A stretch of 64,000 nucleotides of DNA from Medicago truncatula (lineage: Eukaryota; Streptophyta; Magnoliopsida; Fabales; Fabaceae): NCBI RefSeq assembly GCF_003473485.1, contig NC_053045.1, forward strand, positions 58,074,494 to 58,138,493. Direction: 5' to 3'. This document shows, piece by piece, positions 20,601 through 33,463 of the stretch (positions are counted from its first letter, which is position 1; the number at the start of each line of letters is the position of its first letter). The translations under genes and the position numbers were made by a program. Below the pieces are notes generated by a model, which was not told the DNA's origin, made no database searches, and saw only the letters and a program-made list of their open reading frames with translations.

Positions 20601-23600
20601 TGGAACTCTTGTGTAGGCTGCAATTGTGAAGGATGCATCTATATCCGTCACCCGTGTATCATGGAGTCCTGAAGGGAATATTCTTGGTATGTGCTGCAGG
20701 GAAACTTGGCTTCAGTTTGTTGCATTATACTGGTTTATAATACATTTCCCCTTCTTTTTCAGGGGTTGCTTTCACAAAACATCTGATTCATATATATGCT
20801 TATCAAGGATCTAACGATCTAAGGCAGACTTTGGAGGTATGTTCAGTCATTCTCTAATATAAAGTTTTTGTAATTGGTACATGATATCTTTTATTTTATT
20901 TTTGGTGACATTGGGTAATGTCTTGACGTCATTACAGATTGATGCTCATGTCGGTGGTGTCAATGACCTGGCATTTTCTTATCCGAACAAACAACTTTGC
21001 ATTGTAACTTGTGGGGATGACAAGTTAATTAAGGTGACAGATTTTTTTCTCTCCTATCGATAACATCTTTTAGCCAGATGAATGTATCCATATTTACTAA
21101 GTTTGAGGACTGTGACAGGTGTGGGATTTGAATGGACGAAAGCTTTTTCATTTTGAAGGTCACGAAGCACCAGTTTATTCTGTTTGTCCCCACCAGAAGG
21201 AAAATATCCAGGTAAAAATCTGCACCCACAAAGGTTGGCTTTTTATTGTTGCTATGGCTAGATTGAGGCTCCTTCCTTGACTGCCGACTAGTGTTGAATT
21301 TTTTTGTTCTATTCAAGTTAATCTTTGTTATATTATCATTAGGATCATTAGGATATTCAGTCTAAGTATATTAAACCAAAATGATTTTTCCTTTACAGAA
21401 GAAAGTAATACTATGATAATATTTAAGATTGCATTTTGCCATTCCACTGCAGGATGATCCAAATTAACTTTCTGGCACAAACACTTTTCCTGTCGATTGT
21501 TGGTTACTTTAACATTTTTGTGTAACTATACTCTGAATTTTCCCCTTCTGTCGTCAATTCTGTAATAATGAATAGATATAAGGGGATGTCATTGCTTTCT
21601 TATATCAGTGAATAGTTAATGGAAAAATATTATGACATATTTATGCAGTTTATATTTTCTACATCTCTCGATGGGAAAATCAAAGCCTGGCTGTATGATA
21701 ACATGGGCTCCAGGGTTGATTATGATGCTCCTGGACAATGGTGCACCACAATTCTATATAGTGCTGATGGAAGTAGGTAAGAAATGGATTAGAATAGTAG
21801 AGTTTTTCTTACTTGATAGTCTTGATCATTTCTTTATTCTCTCATTTTTCTCAATCATATATATGATCTGTAACTTCCTTTTCTTATTTTAGATTGTTTT
21901 CATGTGGGACAAGTAAGGAAGGGGACTCTTTCCTAGTGGAATGGAATGAAAGTGAAGGTGCACTAAAGAGAACATATTCTGGGTTTAGAAAAAAATCTAA
22001 CGGTGTTGTGCAATTTGACACAACAAAGAACCGCATCTTGGCTGCTGGTGAAGATAACCAAATTAAGTTTTGGGATATGGACAATATCAATGTTTTGACA
22101 AGTACAGATGCTGAGGGTGGTCTTCCTGTGAGTATTGCTTGTAATTATTATATTTTAGTGTATTTTGGAGTGAATTGTTTGACATGGTTGATGTCTTGCA
22201 TCAGAGTCTCCCTCGTCTAAGGTTCAACAAGGAAGGGAATCTGCTCGCTGTTACTACAGCTGATGGTGGCGTGAAAATCCTTGCTGATACTGATGGCATG
22301 AAGTATTTAAGATCCATTGAAGCTCGTTCTTACGAAGCATCTAAAGCACAAGTGGAGACAAAGGTTTTTACCTTACGAAATATCATCTATATCATTTAAC
22401 AGCTTTATTGATGTCCTGAAATTGACTTGTTTAATTTCAATGAATTAGGTTCCTGGGTCTTCTATGGTGGCAAATATGAATCAGCACATCACTAAAGTAG
22501 AACGTGTCGACAGAAGCTCTCCTGCACCACTGCCTATCCATGTATGAGTTAACAATTAAAATGGATATTGGCACTTATTTTTAGATTTTAACCTTATTGG
22601 CGATCAAATATGTTAGAATAAACTATGCGTCATTTTTCTTTGTCAAGTAAAGTTGGCTATTCATAGTTTTCTGTTCCAGTTCCGGTCTGTTTGATAATCA
22701 TGTATGCAACTGACTCATTATGTTGTTCGTTGCAGAATGGAGTTGATTCTATGGCCAGAAGCATAGAGAAGCAAAGAAGTTTGGACGACGTAGCTGATAA
22801 ATCTAAAACTTGCGATCTGACAGAAATAGCTGACCCTGGCCATTGTCGTGTAGTTACTCTGCCAGATACTATTGACCCTACTAACAAGGTATTTCCTACC
22901 CCATTTCTTTGTTGAAAAGGGTTTTTAAAAGGTGCATTCCTATTGTATAGCAACATTATTTTGAGGCCAAAATTTCATACATGTCTAGGTTGTTCGTCTT
23001 CTTTACACCAATTCTGGGACTGGCCTTCTGGCTCTTGGTGCTAAAGGGATTCAGAAGCTGTGGAAATGGAGCCGTAATGACCAGAACCCCAGTGGAAAGG
23101 TGAGTATTTTTTTATTTTTTTTGACAAGGTGATTGTATAGAAACATCTTCCTGTTGCTTTATTATACCATATTATTGCATCCATATCTTGATATCCATTT
23201 AACTTCTGACACAGTTTGTGCATGTGCACCACACACTTGTACTCATTTAAATATTTCTGATTTCTTTTTCTGTGGGTTTTGAAGGCCACAACTACTGTTG
23301 TTCCCCAACATTGGCAACCACCTAGTGGTCTTCTCATGACTAATGACGTCCCAGACGGTTCTGAAGAACCAGTTCCTTGCATAGCACTCTCAAAAAATGA
23401 TTCTTATGTCATGTCTGCCTGTGGAGGAAAAATTTCACTGTTCAACATGATGACTTTTAAGGTAAGTTGACAATTATACGCTTTTATAGTCTGTGGTATC
23501 CCTCGTAGATTCTATTCAGCTTTTTCCCAATACTTATGCCAAATCATTGCTGTGTTTCAGGTAATGGCAACTTTTATGTCACCTCCCCCGTCTTCAACCT

Positions 23601-25096
23601 TTCTCGTGTTTCATCCTCAAGACAATAATATCATTGCAATTGGAATGGAAGATGCAACCATTCATTTTTACAACGTTAGAGTTGATGAGGTAATTAGTTA
23701 AGCAGCCCTTTGAATTTGTAATTGTTTCAAGAATCATATTGTGATGCGGCCCTCTTTGCTTTTAGGTCAAATATAAATTGAAGGGTCACCAGAAGCGTAT
23801 TACTGGTTTAGCCTTTTCGACTCACCTAAACATCTTGGTTTCATCCTCGGCTGATGCTCAGGTATGTCGGAGCATGAATTCCACAACCATTTTGGTGTCT
23901 GCGATTTCATCAGCTTTTAACTATTATTGAAGTTGTCTTCAATTTAGTCATACATTGCACACTATCATACTTCTTCATTGCAACCACTTTTTTTCTTTCC
24001 TTCTACAGCTTTGCTTTTGGCGCATTGATACATGGGATAAGAAGAAAACGCTGCCAATTGAATTGCCTGCTGGAAAAGCACCCGTTGGTGATACTAGAGT
24101 ATATTTCCATTCTGATCAAGTGCACTTACTGGTGTGCCATGAATCACAGCTAGCATTGTACGATGCTTCCAAAATGGAATTGATTCGGCAGGTAAGTTGC
24201 TATGTCTCTCCCCAAAGCATTAACTAATACTACCAATAGAAAGAGCAAAGCAATCATCACATTTTTGGTACACTTGCATGTAGAATTAACCTAATAGTTT
24301 GTGAGAAAGAGTATCACGGAACACAATTTTGGCCTCTAAATACAACTCTCTATTTTCTATTCCTGGTCGGAGATTTAGTTAGTAACTTCTGTTTGTTTGG
24401 ATTGCAGTGGGTCCCACAAGATGGATCATCTACTTCCATTTCCTCTGCAACATATTCCTGCAATAGCCAACTAGTTTATGCTGCCTTCACTGATGGAAGT
24501 ATTGGAGTATTTGATTCTGACAGCCTGAGACTAAGATGTCGTATAGCTTCATCTGCATACCTACACCAGTCATCGTCAATTAGGTGATTATAATTTTTCA
24601 TTATGTGTTAATATTACTAACATGTCGTAAACATCCTCGTGGAAGATAATTATTTCACGACTGCTGCTTCATGTTTTGCCTTACTGAACTTAAGCTTTTA
24701 GAATTTCTAGTTGAAATATATTTTTAAAATATCAGTTCATGTTTCACGGGGATCGATAATTGAGCAATTTTGGGTTTGGAAGTTTGCATCTTTTGTTAAT
24801 GTTCAGTTGAGCTTACTGAGATTTCACAGATGATATTTTTGCTTATTTCTTCAAGAATAATCCTTAATCTTTGTTTGCTTTGCCGTGTTTTTTGCAGCCA
24901 AAATATATACCCCTTTGTTGTTGCAGCACACCCACAGGAGCCAAATCAATTTGCCGTTGGAATGTCAGATGGGTCTATTAAGGTCATAGAGCCCATAGAG
25001 CCAAATGGAAGATGGGGAGTTTCGGCATCTGTGGATAATAGGACAACCTCGCCGTCAATTACTAACAACTCAAATTCTGAGCAGCTCCAAAGATGA
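17659..25096 (+). CDS. TPR: TOPLESS-related transcriptional co-repressor
   Basis: Twenty-five exons join in one frame to 1122 aa: 17659-17738, 17843-18022, 18515-18628, 18706-18864, 18965-19136, 19241-19370, 19811-19920, 20008-20149, 20236-20345, 20617-20686, 20763-20836, 20938-21033, 21119-21211, 21649-21776, 21893-22127, 22205-22363, 22449-22541, 22736-22888, 22989-23099, 23285-23461, 23561-23689, 23766-23861, 24009-24191, 24408-24583 and 24898-25096. The start MTSLSRELVFLILQFLEEEK opens the LisH (about 4-36), followed by CTLH and the EAR-peptide-binding TOPLESS domain with KYFEEKALAGEWDEIEKYLS and LNWQHQLCKNPRPNPDIKSL. A Pro-rich linker leads to two WD40 propellers (EIDAHVGGVNDLAFSYPNKQ, KGHQKRITGLAFSTHLNILV). 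It should bridge EAR-motif repressors such as Aux/IAA or JAZ/NINJA to histone deacetylases in the nucleus. Linker wording (PASSQQAAPSW, TSTDAEGGLP, VTTADGG) places it nearer TPR2/3/4 than TPL/TPR1. It looks intact. Confidence 0.95.
18085..18450. repeat. Foldback repeats in TOPLESS-related intron 2
   Basis: Two MITE-like pieces lie side by side. The first is GTTATTTGAACAACCATTTTTCAGACAACC…TTGTCTTATAAGTTGTC, whose left arm resembles the foldback at 42.8 kb. The second has inverted arms near 18262-18298 (TTTAAAAATTGTTGTTTTTAGT) and 18355-18395 (ACTAAAAGCAACAATTTTTG). Confidence 0.5.
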
Positions 25097-28000
25097 TTCA
25101 TATACATCAATTTTAGTTCACATCTGTGTAAAATAATAGTCAACTGTTATGTTTTTGTTCCAAGTTTCTGAAATTGTGTTACTTTGTATCGGTAAGTCTA
25201 CAGATGGTTAGGTAAAGATATAACTTACGAAAAAAACACATGCGTTATCTTTTAGGATAATGACGAATATTCATTATTGCTTTCATATATTCACCGTTTT
25301 TATGAATTGTGTTTCTTTGATTCTGGTCAATTTCTTCCAATTTTGGCACAAATTATTACTATTTATGAATCGAATGCTTGTCAGCTAGTATTATGAATGA
25401 ATCATAATGAAAGTCATGCAAATATTAGGTTCATGTATAATCCACTCATTTAGTATTGCAATGTGGAAAAAGCTCTAGGATTCGACATTGTTCTCTCTCA
25501 AATTTGTGGAGTAATCAACGGGGAAGTAAGTTTACTTCAGGCTCAATCAAACAAAATTGTGGATATATTTGTCTTAAAAATTAGGGCAGGTCATGTTAAA
25601 AAACATGAATGTTTTTGTGTCTCAAAGTCTTGGTGGATTTTAGCGAGATTTGAGGCAGATAGGTATTTTTGTTTACATGTATGGACAGTGGTAGAATACT
25701 TCCCTATCAATAATTTGGGATTAGATCTCTATCTGTGACATGACAGCCACCACATATTTGTAGTGCATGTGGTCCTATGAGTAAGGTATAAATCTTTTTA
25801 CTTAGTGTGAGCAATGCTAATCAAGTAGCTGGCATCATAGCTACCTGAAGATAACCACATCCCTTTTGTAAAGCTAGTTTTTGTCCACGTAAGTATGTTG
25901 ACTGCAACAGATGGAATTGTCAATTCAGCATTACTCTCATTTTTCTTTGAATTTATTGCAACAACACGTATTTGTACATTTATTTAGTTTTTAAAGTCAA
26001 ATAGTTGAGCTGAGAATTTTGGTTTTCACTGTGTCATCCAAAACTATTACTTTCACCAAATTCTTTGGTTAGTAATAACAGGAATAACAACAAAAAACAT
26101 ACGACAAGAAATGTTTTGCTGAGTTATATAAATGTACTAGTGGTTTGAGTGGTAGTTTTTAAAATTGGCTTCGTGCATGATGTGCTTTATCATTATATTG
26201 GCAAAGAAGTCATTTATTCCCTAGCATGGCATGTGGTTTTTCCGGACATAAAGCTCAGATTATAGTGTCGGTCTTTTGGTTTTTACTCCTAAAAGAATTG
26301 GCATACATGCACATAACAGTGACAGAAAATGACCCGATTTAGGGGGGCCTTGTTTCTTCCACCTATAGGATTCGAAATGTTTTGTTTGTGGACTTGTTAT
26401 ATTGGTCCCATAACAATACACCCTTATTCCCCCCTCTATGTTAGTGAGACCTCCTTACCCTCACCTTGTTGTGTTCCCCCCTTGATTTGTCACTTAGTAG
26501 AAATTACGTGCCCTCTTTGAACTTTGGCAATTGGGACTAAAATAAGCAGTTGTGTGTTGATCAGACACACATATTTCGACACCGGAAAAAGTCTCTTGTG
26601 GTCACAAAAAGGTAAAAAAGAGAAGCGAGAATGAAATGATTTGTATTTTTAAAATAATGACATGATGTTTATGTTTGTCTGTTCTCAAATAATTTTTATT
26701 TGATTTTGTAACCAAGTATTTGTCTGTTTCTGCGGCAAATAGGCATCAAACACGCGTGTTTTCTAGAAGCTAGCAATGTTAGCTTCTTGTTTTCACATCA
26801 AAAAGAAATATAGACGTACATTTGTTTGAGGTGACAAACGCACCCAAACACAGTAGAAGTATTTCTTCACGGCATCGTATTCCGATATAAATGAGTGTGA
26901 AAGTTGGACATGAGAATAAAGAAACAATGATAAAAAATTCATAAATCATATAAATATACAATGTTGATGTCCGATTTTATGTCAAAACAATATTTTTTAG
27001 TGATAAGTGTTCCCAATTCAAAGGTAGTTTAAAATTTGCTATTTCAACTAGACTAGTAAGAGTGTGTTTGGTTTTCCATTTTCTACCCGAAACTCACGTT
27101 TTACATAGTTCCTGATACGTTTTCGTCGTGATTTTCATAAGCCAGTTTTTGCGTTGAGGTGAAAAGTCATCGTTCTTTTGATCATCGCGACGCTGCACTA
27201 AACGAGTACTAAGTTCTTGTTTCAACAAAACTAGTAACACAGTAAGATATCCGTGCATTTATATGGGACACTTGTGGAAATAGTTGAAAGCATATATACC
27301 GGGTCTTGGTTAGATTTTTAGTGACAAATAGTTTTTTGTGGTAGAGAGTCTTATCTTGTTTTCTTGGTGTTGGATATGGCATCACACAATCTATTTTGAA
27401 CTTGTTTTAATTCTTAATGAAGAAAAAATGTAATTCAAGTGAACCACGGTGAGGAAAGATAATTATTTGTCTTCTCTATATAGTAAGTATTCAATATACC
27501 AAACTCTACAGCTTAATGAAGACTTTAATTTGATATATGCAATGAGTAATTAATATCAATAGACCCTTTAAGTTTGAAAAAATGTATTTGTGAGAAGAGA
27601 TGTGTTTTATGAATAGATGAGGTGATGCATAGTTACTTATAATGAAGTGAAATTTTGTAAATCAAATTTATTTTTGATGACATATATTAAAAATGATAAA
27701 CACAATTAACTAATATCCTTAGTTATGGTTGATTTAGTTATTTTTGCTTATATTCAAGACTAATGGACTAAGGGTTAATCCTCCAAGATTTTAAAGAGGG
27801 GTTCATAGGTTGTCTAACGAGGAACTGACAATAGTTAAATAAAAATCTCACTAAATGTTAAAGTGAGGACATATATGAATTGTCTAAATGAGGAATGCAA
27901 CGAATTTCCAAACAAGGATGAGCGGAGAAGCATTTCTATGAAATTGATTCTATGACGAAATATGTTGCAGAAAAAGAAGAAAGAAAATCATGATGGCTAT

Positions 28001-28337
28001 TTCACAAGTATATGAGCAGATTATATATATATATATATATGTTATGTGCTCTGAGGAAATCAATCATTAGTCTCACTTTACATAGGTATAAACGAGGAGC
28101 CTTGCCTCATCATCTTTGAAAGATAAGGGCACTTATGAGCTCTTAATTTTGAAGGGACTGTTCTTTTAGGTCTCAGAAAATCTCGAACCTGAGTGAAATT
28201 TCGGTGTTATTGTTGGGAAAAATATTATAGATAAGTTAAAGAACACAACTACCACACAATAATATAATACGGAAAAACTCCAAAATTAAAGAGAAAAAAA
28301 AACACAAACTCGCGACGCCAGAATGCTCACAACACTC
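25097..28337. other. 3' flank of the TOPLESS-related gene and gene-poor spacer
   Basis: The first 200-400 bases are probably 3' UTR. The rest is AT-rich, with a (TA)n run at 28022-28040 and no recognisable domain in any frame. Single-exon frames at 25463-25738 and 26329-26520 have no family resemblance I know. Confidence 0.5.
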
Positions 28338-28340
28338 TAA

Positions 28341-31070
28341 GGGTCCGTTTGGTTCGAGAATTAGGAGGGGAGGGGAGGGATTTTTACAGAGGGGAGGGGA
28401 GGGGAGATATTTTTAATTAAAAGTGTGTTTGGTTCACAAGGGGAGGGGAGGGATTTTAACAGTATTTTACCGTTTTACCCTTAAACTTAATTAAATAAAA
28501 GAAACTGTTTGTTTTTACGATTTCAGAAACTGACAAAGACAAACACACATCTAAGCCGCTATTTTATCTTAAATTGGCTCATGTATTTTGCTCCAAGCAT
28601 CATATTGTTTTTTTTTTTTTTGACTTTTTTTATCGGAGCAATTCTTTGTAATATTTTTTTTATAAGAGCAATTCTTTGTAATCCTTGCATTTTTTTCCAA
28701 TTACTTTCGTAAAAAATAGCATAGCTCTTAAATATATGACATAAGAATTTTCAAAATCATGGATAGTGCTTATTAATTAACAATTGTAAGATAAATGAAA
28801 TTTGTTGCATATGAACAAATAAGACACATGAAAGTGACTATGACTACTGTTAACTATTTCTCCTTAAAAAAAATAATGATAAACATCATAACAAAACAGT
28901 CTCCCTAAAAAAACTCATAAACATCATAACACCATCATAGTATGATTAATCAGAAGAACCAAAGACAGTTTCCATTATGACTGCTTTGCGTGCTTTGGGT
29001 GGACACTGAAGAATCATTCTAAGTATGTCTACATCTTTCATGACAACACGATATATCTTAGGCAATGAATTTGGGTCACATCCACACTCCTCTAATAAAT
29101 TCCAAGTCTCTTCTCCTGAAATTGGAGGCAACTTGTGTTTATGACGTTCTCTCGTTATTTCATTTCCTTCCCGTATTGCAGCATTTCCTTCTCTGAGTGC
29201 CTCTGCAACCACTTTCATTGACTCTTTAAGTTCAATAATATCATTGTATGTCTCTTTATTCTTAGCCACTTTCAATCTCTTCCTTTTTCCACCACTTGCC
29301 ATGGTTGAAGGATCATATGATTGTGTTTCAGGTAAAGTAAAGTCATAATCAGGAGCATCAAAGCTCTCCAAATCAAACCATCTATTGATAGCACACATAA
29401 GCTGAGCTATAGCTCTTCGGCGCAAATCAAACCATCTATTGATAGCAATTTCCTGATCTTGATGATCCATCTAATCGCATAAAATTAATTTCTAGATTAT
29501 ATAACTCTTATACTACAATTACATATAGACATGTAATAAACTACAACAAACATATTTATATATAAACGAGGCCATGATCAATATATGGAAGAAAAAAAAA
29601 TGAAACAAAGCATATAGAAAGAAAAGCAGAACGTAAAAAAGAAAAAAAAAATCATGATTAATGTATAGATATATGGAAGATAAAAAAAATGAAACAAAGC
29701 ATATAGATTAATGTACAGAAAAATAAAGCCAAGATTTTACACAACAAGACATGTAGGATCGGTGAATTAACAGTGAAAAAAAACACTACTAGGTTGTGAT
29801 TATCCTATTTTAGCTAGAAGTGAAGATTTGCATTTTATATAAGCTGTATCTGATACTCCAAAAACAATAAGTATCAATAAAAATAATGCACAGCTTTGAG
29901 GATGGATAATGTAGTGTGCCAACAGGAACAAGTTCAATAGCCAGCATCAACCTTTAAAAAAAATAAATAAATGGCCTGCATGCTTGAGAGAGGTTTTAAG
30001 TGGGAACATGTGAAATGTAAACATGTCCTGAGTTTTTACTGTTTGTTTGCCTGTAGGCTGTAGCTATTTTATGCAAAATTTTATTTGTATATTTCTGTTC
30101 TCATGGTAAATTATTTTATTTTTTTAAAACTATGTGCGTTTTTAGTGAATTTCATTTTCAATTTGATTCAATGATTACGAGTTATATTCAGCTAATCCGA
30201 TAATAGTAAGGTTGTGTAGTGAAAAAAAATTCTGGTCAAGATTTTACACAACAAGACATGGATAGCTGAATTAACTGTGAAAAAAAAACAAGCAACAACA
30301 AGTATAATAAGCTGAATTAAAATAAAATAATAATAATAATAATAAATAATAATAAAACTTCAACGATTTCATCAAAAAAAAAAGACTTCAACGATTTTAA
30401 AAGTGAAAAAAAAACAATACTCTCAAATGAATTGATCAATACCATAAGAAAAAACACACTATGAAACAAACAAGCCACTGTAAGGATAAAGCAACAATTT
30501 AAACAATAAAGTTCCAACAACGATAACGATTAAACAAGGATAATAAAGTAGCGAATCAATAACGATGTAATTAATAATACTACGATATAGACAATGAGAT
30601 GATGAAATTACTCACAATTCACTTTGGAGGAAGCCTCAAGCAGTCGTTGACAACAACAAAGTAGTAGTAAGAGCGGTTTGTACATCTAACAAATAAGAGT
30701 GGTAGATTATATAATAATAAAAATTGTTACAAGGAAAATATAACAAAATAATAATAATAATTGTTACAAGAATAAGATAACCTAATAATAATAATAAGAT
30801 TGTTACAAAAATAATATAATCTAATAATAATAAAAGTTGTTACAAGGTTAATATTGAGATTTGAAATTAATTTAAGGATAATTATGGCAATGCAATAAAA
30901 TTTTAAAGAGATCTGCTCCCCTCCCCTCCCCTTCCCTTCCCTTCTAAAAATTGAACCAACACTTCAAATTAAAAATCTCCCCTTCCCTTCCCTTCTAAAA
31001 ATTGAACCTACACTTCAAATTAAAAATCTCCCCTCCCCTCCCCTCCAAAACTCTCGAACCAAACGGACCC
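28341..31070 (-). mobile_element. PIF/Harbinger-like element with G-rich terminal repeats, 2730 bp
   Basis: The left end GGGTCCGTTTGGTTCGAGA and the right end, in inverse complement, GGGTCCGTTTGGTTCGAGA are identical over 19 bp. TAA flanks both sides (28338-28340 and 31071-31073), the usual PIF/Harbinger target duplication. Both subterminal zones repeat GGGGAGGGGAGGG blocks between AT-rich spacers. Inside is one minus-strand reading frame (28946-29470); no DDE transposase is visible, so it is non-autonomous. Confidence 0.85.
28946..29470 (-). CDS. Element-borne hydrophilic protein, possibly Harbinger MYB/SANT-like second protein (C-terminal part)
   Basis: A 174-residue open frame from MDHQDQEIAINRWFDLRRRA to the stop near 28946. 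The N-terminal segment contains INRWFDL twice (about residues 10-16 and 28-34), so a short piece is duplicated. A basic patch GGKRKRLKVAKNKE (about residues 59-72) could be a nuclear signal. It is followed by a Glu/Arg-rich predicted coiled coil (about 75-110) and a helical tail ETWNLLEECGCDPNSLPKIY. Plant Harbinger elements carry a second gene for a MYB/SANT-like DNA-binding partner. The position and the charged C-terminus fit its C-terminal half, but no Trp-spaced MYB helices are visible. Its function is inferred only. Confidence 0.45.
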   Translation of the reverse strand: MDHQDQEIAINRWFDLRRRAIAQLMCAINRWFDLESFDAPDYDFTLPETQSYDPSTMASGGKRKRLKVAKNKETYNDIIELKESMKVVAEALREGNAAIREGNEITRERHKHKLPPISGEETWNLLEECGCDPNSLPKIYRVVMKDVDILRMILQCPPKARKAVIMETVFGSSD

Positions 31071-31327
31071 TAAGAAGAGAGTATGCTAGCTAAAAAAGAA
31101 AAAAAAAAAACATGCAAGATTAAATTATTTAGGTTTTTTCTAGATTACCCTCTCTTATTTAGAGGATATTTTACCCTCTCATGATATCAACCAATCAAAA
31201 TGTAATATACATTGGCAACATTAAATGTCATAAATGAGTCAATTTTTTTCTAAAAAAAGAATCAATTATAATCATAAGATAACTTTTAATACTTTTAGTT
31301 TTTATTTAATTATAGACATGATTACAT

Positions 31328-32245
31328 TAGAGATCCTTTATCTTATTTATTTGTTACATTTGGGTCCTTTATCTTTATTTTTTTCCGCTTAGGTCTTTTA
31401 TCTCTTATAAAAGCACATATACATCCTTTTTCTCATTTTTTTTATTAAAAAAAATACATAAATTTATTTTTTAAAATATCTTTTTATTAAAAATGAAACA
31501 AATCCAGAAATATGATGAAGATGTTCATCATCTTCATCTTCTTCCTTTGAATCTTCATCTTCATTGAATCAAAAAAAATTCTACACAAATATATCTCAAA
31601 ATATCATGAATTAATGTTATATTCACCTCAAATTTTCTTTTAAACACAAAAATCAAACCCCTATAGAGAAAGAGATTTAGTTTCATAAAAAAAATAAAAT
31701 TAGTTATATAAATTGTCACGCTGTATATTATTATTATTTTCTAACTCAATATTCAAGTCCGACATAAAAATAACCCCAAAATTGATAGCAGCTTTGCACA
31801 TCAATTTTGTTGTTTTCAGAACAATCTTAACTTTCGTAAAGCCTAACCCTGCGCCAGTGACTAAGCCTCCACCATCCGCCTTGCAACATTTGTGAAATTA
31901 AGGTTTTGATTTTTGTGTTTAAAATAAGATTTGAGGTGAATATAACATTTAATTCACGATATTTGGAGATATATTTTAGTAGAATTTTTTTTATTTAAAG
32001 AAGATGATGAAGATTCAAAGGAAGAAGATGAAGATGATGAACATCTTCATCATATTTTTGAATTTTTTTTCAGTTTTAATAAAAATATATTTTTAAAAAT
32101 AAAATTATGTATTTTTTAATAAAAAAAAATGCAAAAAAAGATGTATATGTGCTTTTAAGAGAGATAAAGGACCTAAACGGGAAAAAATAAAGACAAAGGA
32201 CCAAAGTGTTACAAATAAATATGATAAAGGACCCATAATGTAATA
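31328..32245. repeat. Inner foldback 1 of the nest
   Basis: The left arm (TCCTTTATCTTATTTATTTG, GGGTCCTTTATCTT, AAAAGCACATATACATC, then a GATGAAGATG-rich stretch near 31520-31560) is mirrored by the right arm (31995-32245). Arms of about 240 bp surround a spacer of about 430 bp. Confidence 0.7.
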
Positions 32246-32265
32246 TTTCCTTAATTATTATATTT

Positions 32266-33094
32266 AGGTGTTCGATCTTAATTAATTTACACGACAGGAC
32301 TGACTTAGAACAATTAAAATTTCACATCAAATTTCTTTCATCTGAATGTCCTTAAATTTATTAGTTATATTCTTAAAATTTATTCCTCCCATTTTGATTG
32401 TTCAATTTTGTCGTTCCCAACTGCCGCATTTTTCAATTTTCTTGAGAATCGTCATGATTTCAAAATATCGTGAGAATTGCCGTTATTTCTAGTACAACGT
32501 CAGGTATGATGACTTGATTTGATTTTTCTTGGTTGTGAGGTAGTTAATTATAACAATTGAGTAAATCATCTGTTGTACTTTGAGGGTTGCTAGCAAGTGT
32601 TGCCGCTCTGATGTTGTGGGAGTTTGCTAGCATTTTTTTGGTTGATGCTGAAATGATTATGTGATGAGGCTTTTGTTCTTTTATTTGGACTTAAAGGCTT
32701 TTGCTGATAGTGAGACAGGTCTATGCGTGTTAACAGATTTTATTAGGTTGGCTGCTTAAATAAAAAAAAATAAGTCACGATACTTGACGCGGTTCTAGAA
32801 ACAACGACAATTCTCACGATAATTGGAAATTGCGGCAATTTGGAACGACAAAATTGAACAATCAAAATGGGAAGAAGAATGAAAAAGAAACAAAAATTGA
32901 TTAATATGGAAGAATAAAGAAGAAAAAATTTGAAAGAATGAGATGTTTTTGTTCTCACGTTCGGGGTTCTGGAATGGAAGAAAATTTATGAATTTAAATG
33001 ATGAATTTAAGGACATCCAGATGAAAGAAATTTGATGTAAAATTTTATTTTTTATAAATCTTGTAGTGTAAATTATTTAAGATTGAACACCTTA
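32266..33094. repeat. Inner foldback 2 of the nest
   Basis: The left arm TTAGGTGTTCGATCTTAATT … CATCAAATTTCTTTCATCTG … TTTTGATTGTTCAATTTTGTCG is mirrored by the right arm ending at 33094. The central 32520-32760 part is less AT-rich and is not inverted; it could be captured sequence, but I do not recognise it. Confidence 0.68.
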
Positions 33095-33422
33095 AAATAA
33101 AAAAAATTAAATCATTTGTTGTTTTAAAAAAAAATTAAATAAAAATCAAAAGTATTAAAAGTTACCTTATGATTAAGATTAACTCTCTTCAAAAAAAAAA
33201 TTAAGATTAACTCTTTTATTTTTAGAAAAAATCTACTCATTTATTTGACATTTAATGTTACCTATGTATATTACATTTTGATTGATTGATATCATGAGAG
33301 GGTAAATTACCCTCTAAACAAGAGAAGGTAATGTACATCTCACCGATTGTTTATGATTGATGCATTTCGTAACGAAGAACTCTAGTCAATATATATCCTC
33401 TAAAGAAAGAGCGAGATAAATG

Positions 33423-33426
<4 letters not shown>

Positions 33427-33463
<37 letters not shown>

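Larger units (their letters stand above)
31144..33332. mobile_element. Large foldback element (outer), long inverted repeats
   Basis: The left arm from 31144 (ATTACCCTCTCTTATTTAGAGG, then TTACCCTCTCATGATATCAA and CAATCAAAATGTAATATACAT) matches the inverse complement of the right arm ending at 33332 (ATTACCTTCTCTTGTTTAGAGG and onward) over about 170-180 bp. The interior consists almost entirely of two other foldbacks. I see no protein and no clear target duplication. Confidence 0.7.

Noticed and set aside
25463..25738. 91-codon frame downstream of the TOPLESS-related gene
   Set aside because: No domain, intergenic base composition, no conserved start context.
28022..28040. (TA)n tract as a possible foldback site
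   Set aside because: No inverted-repeat element is adjacent; a plain microsatellite.
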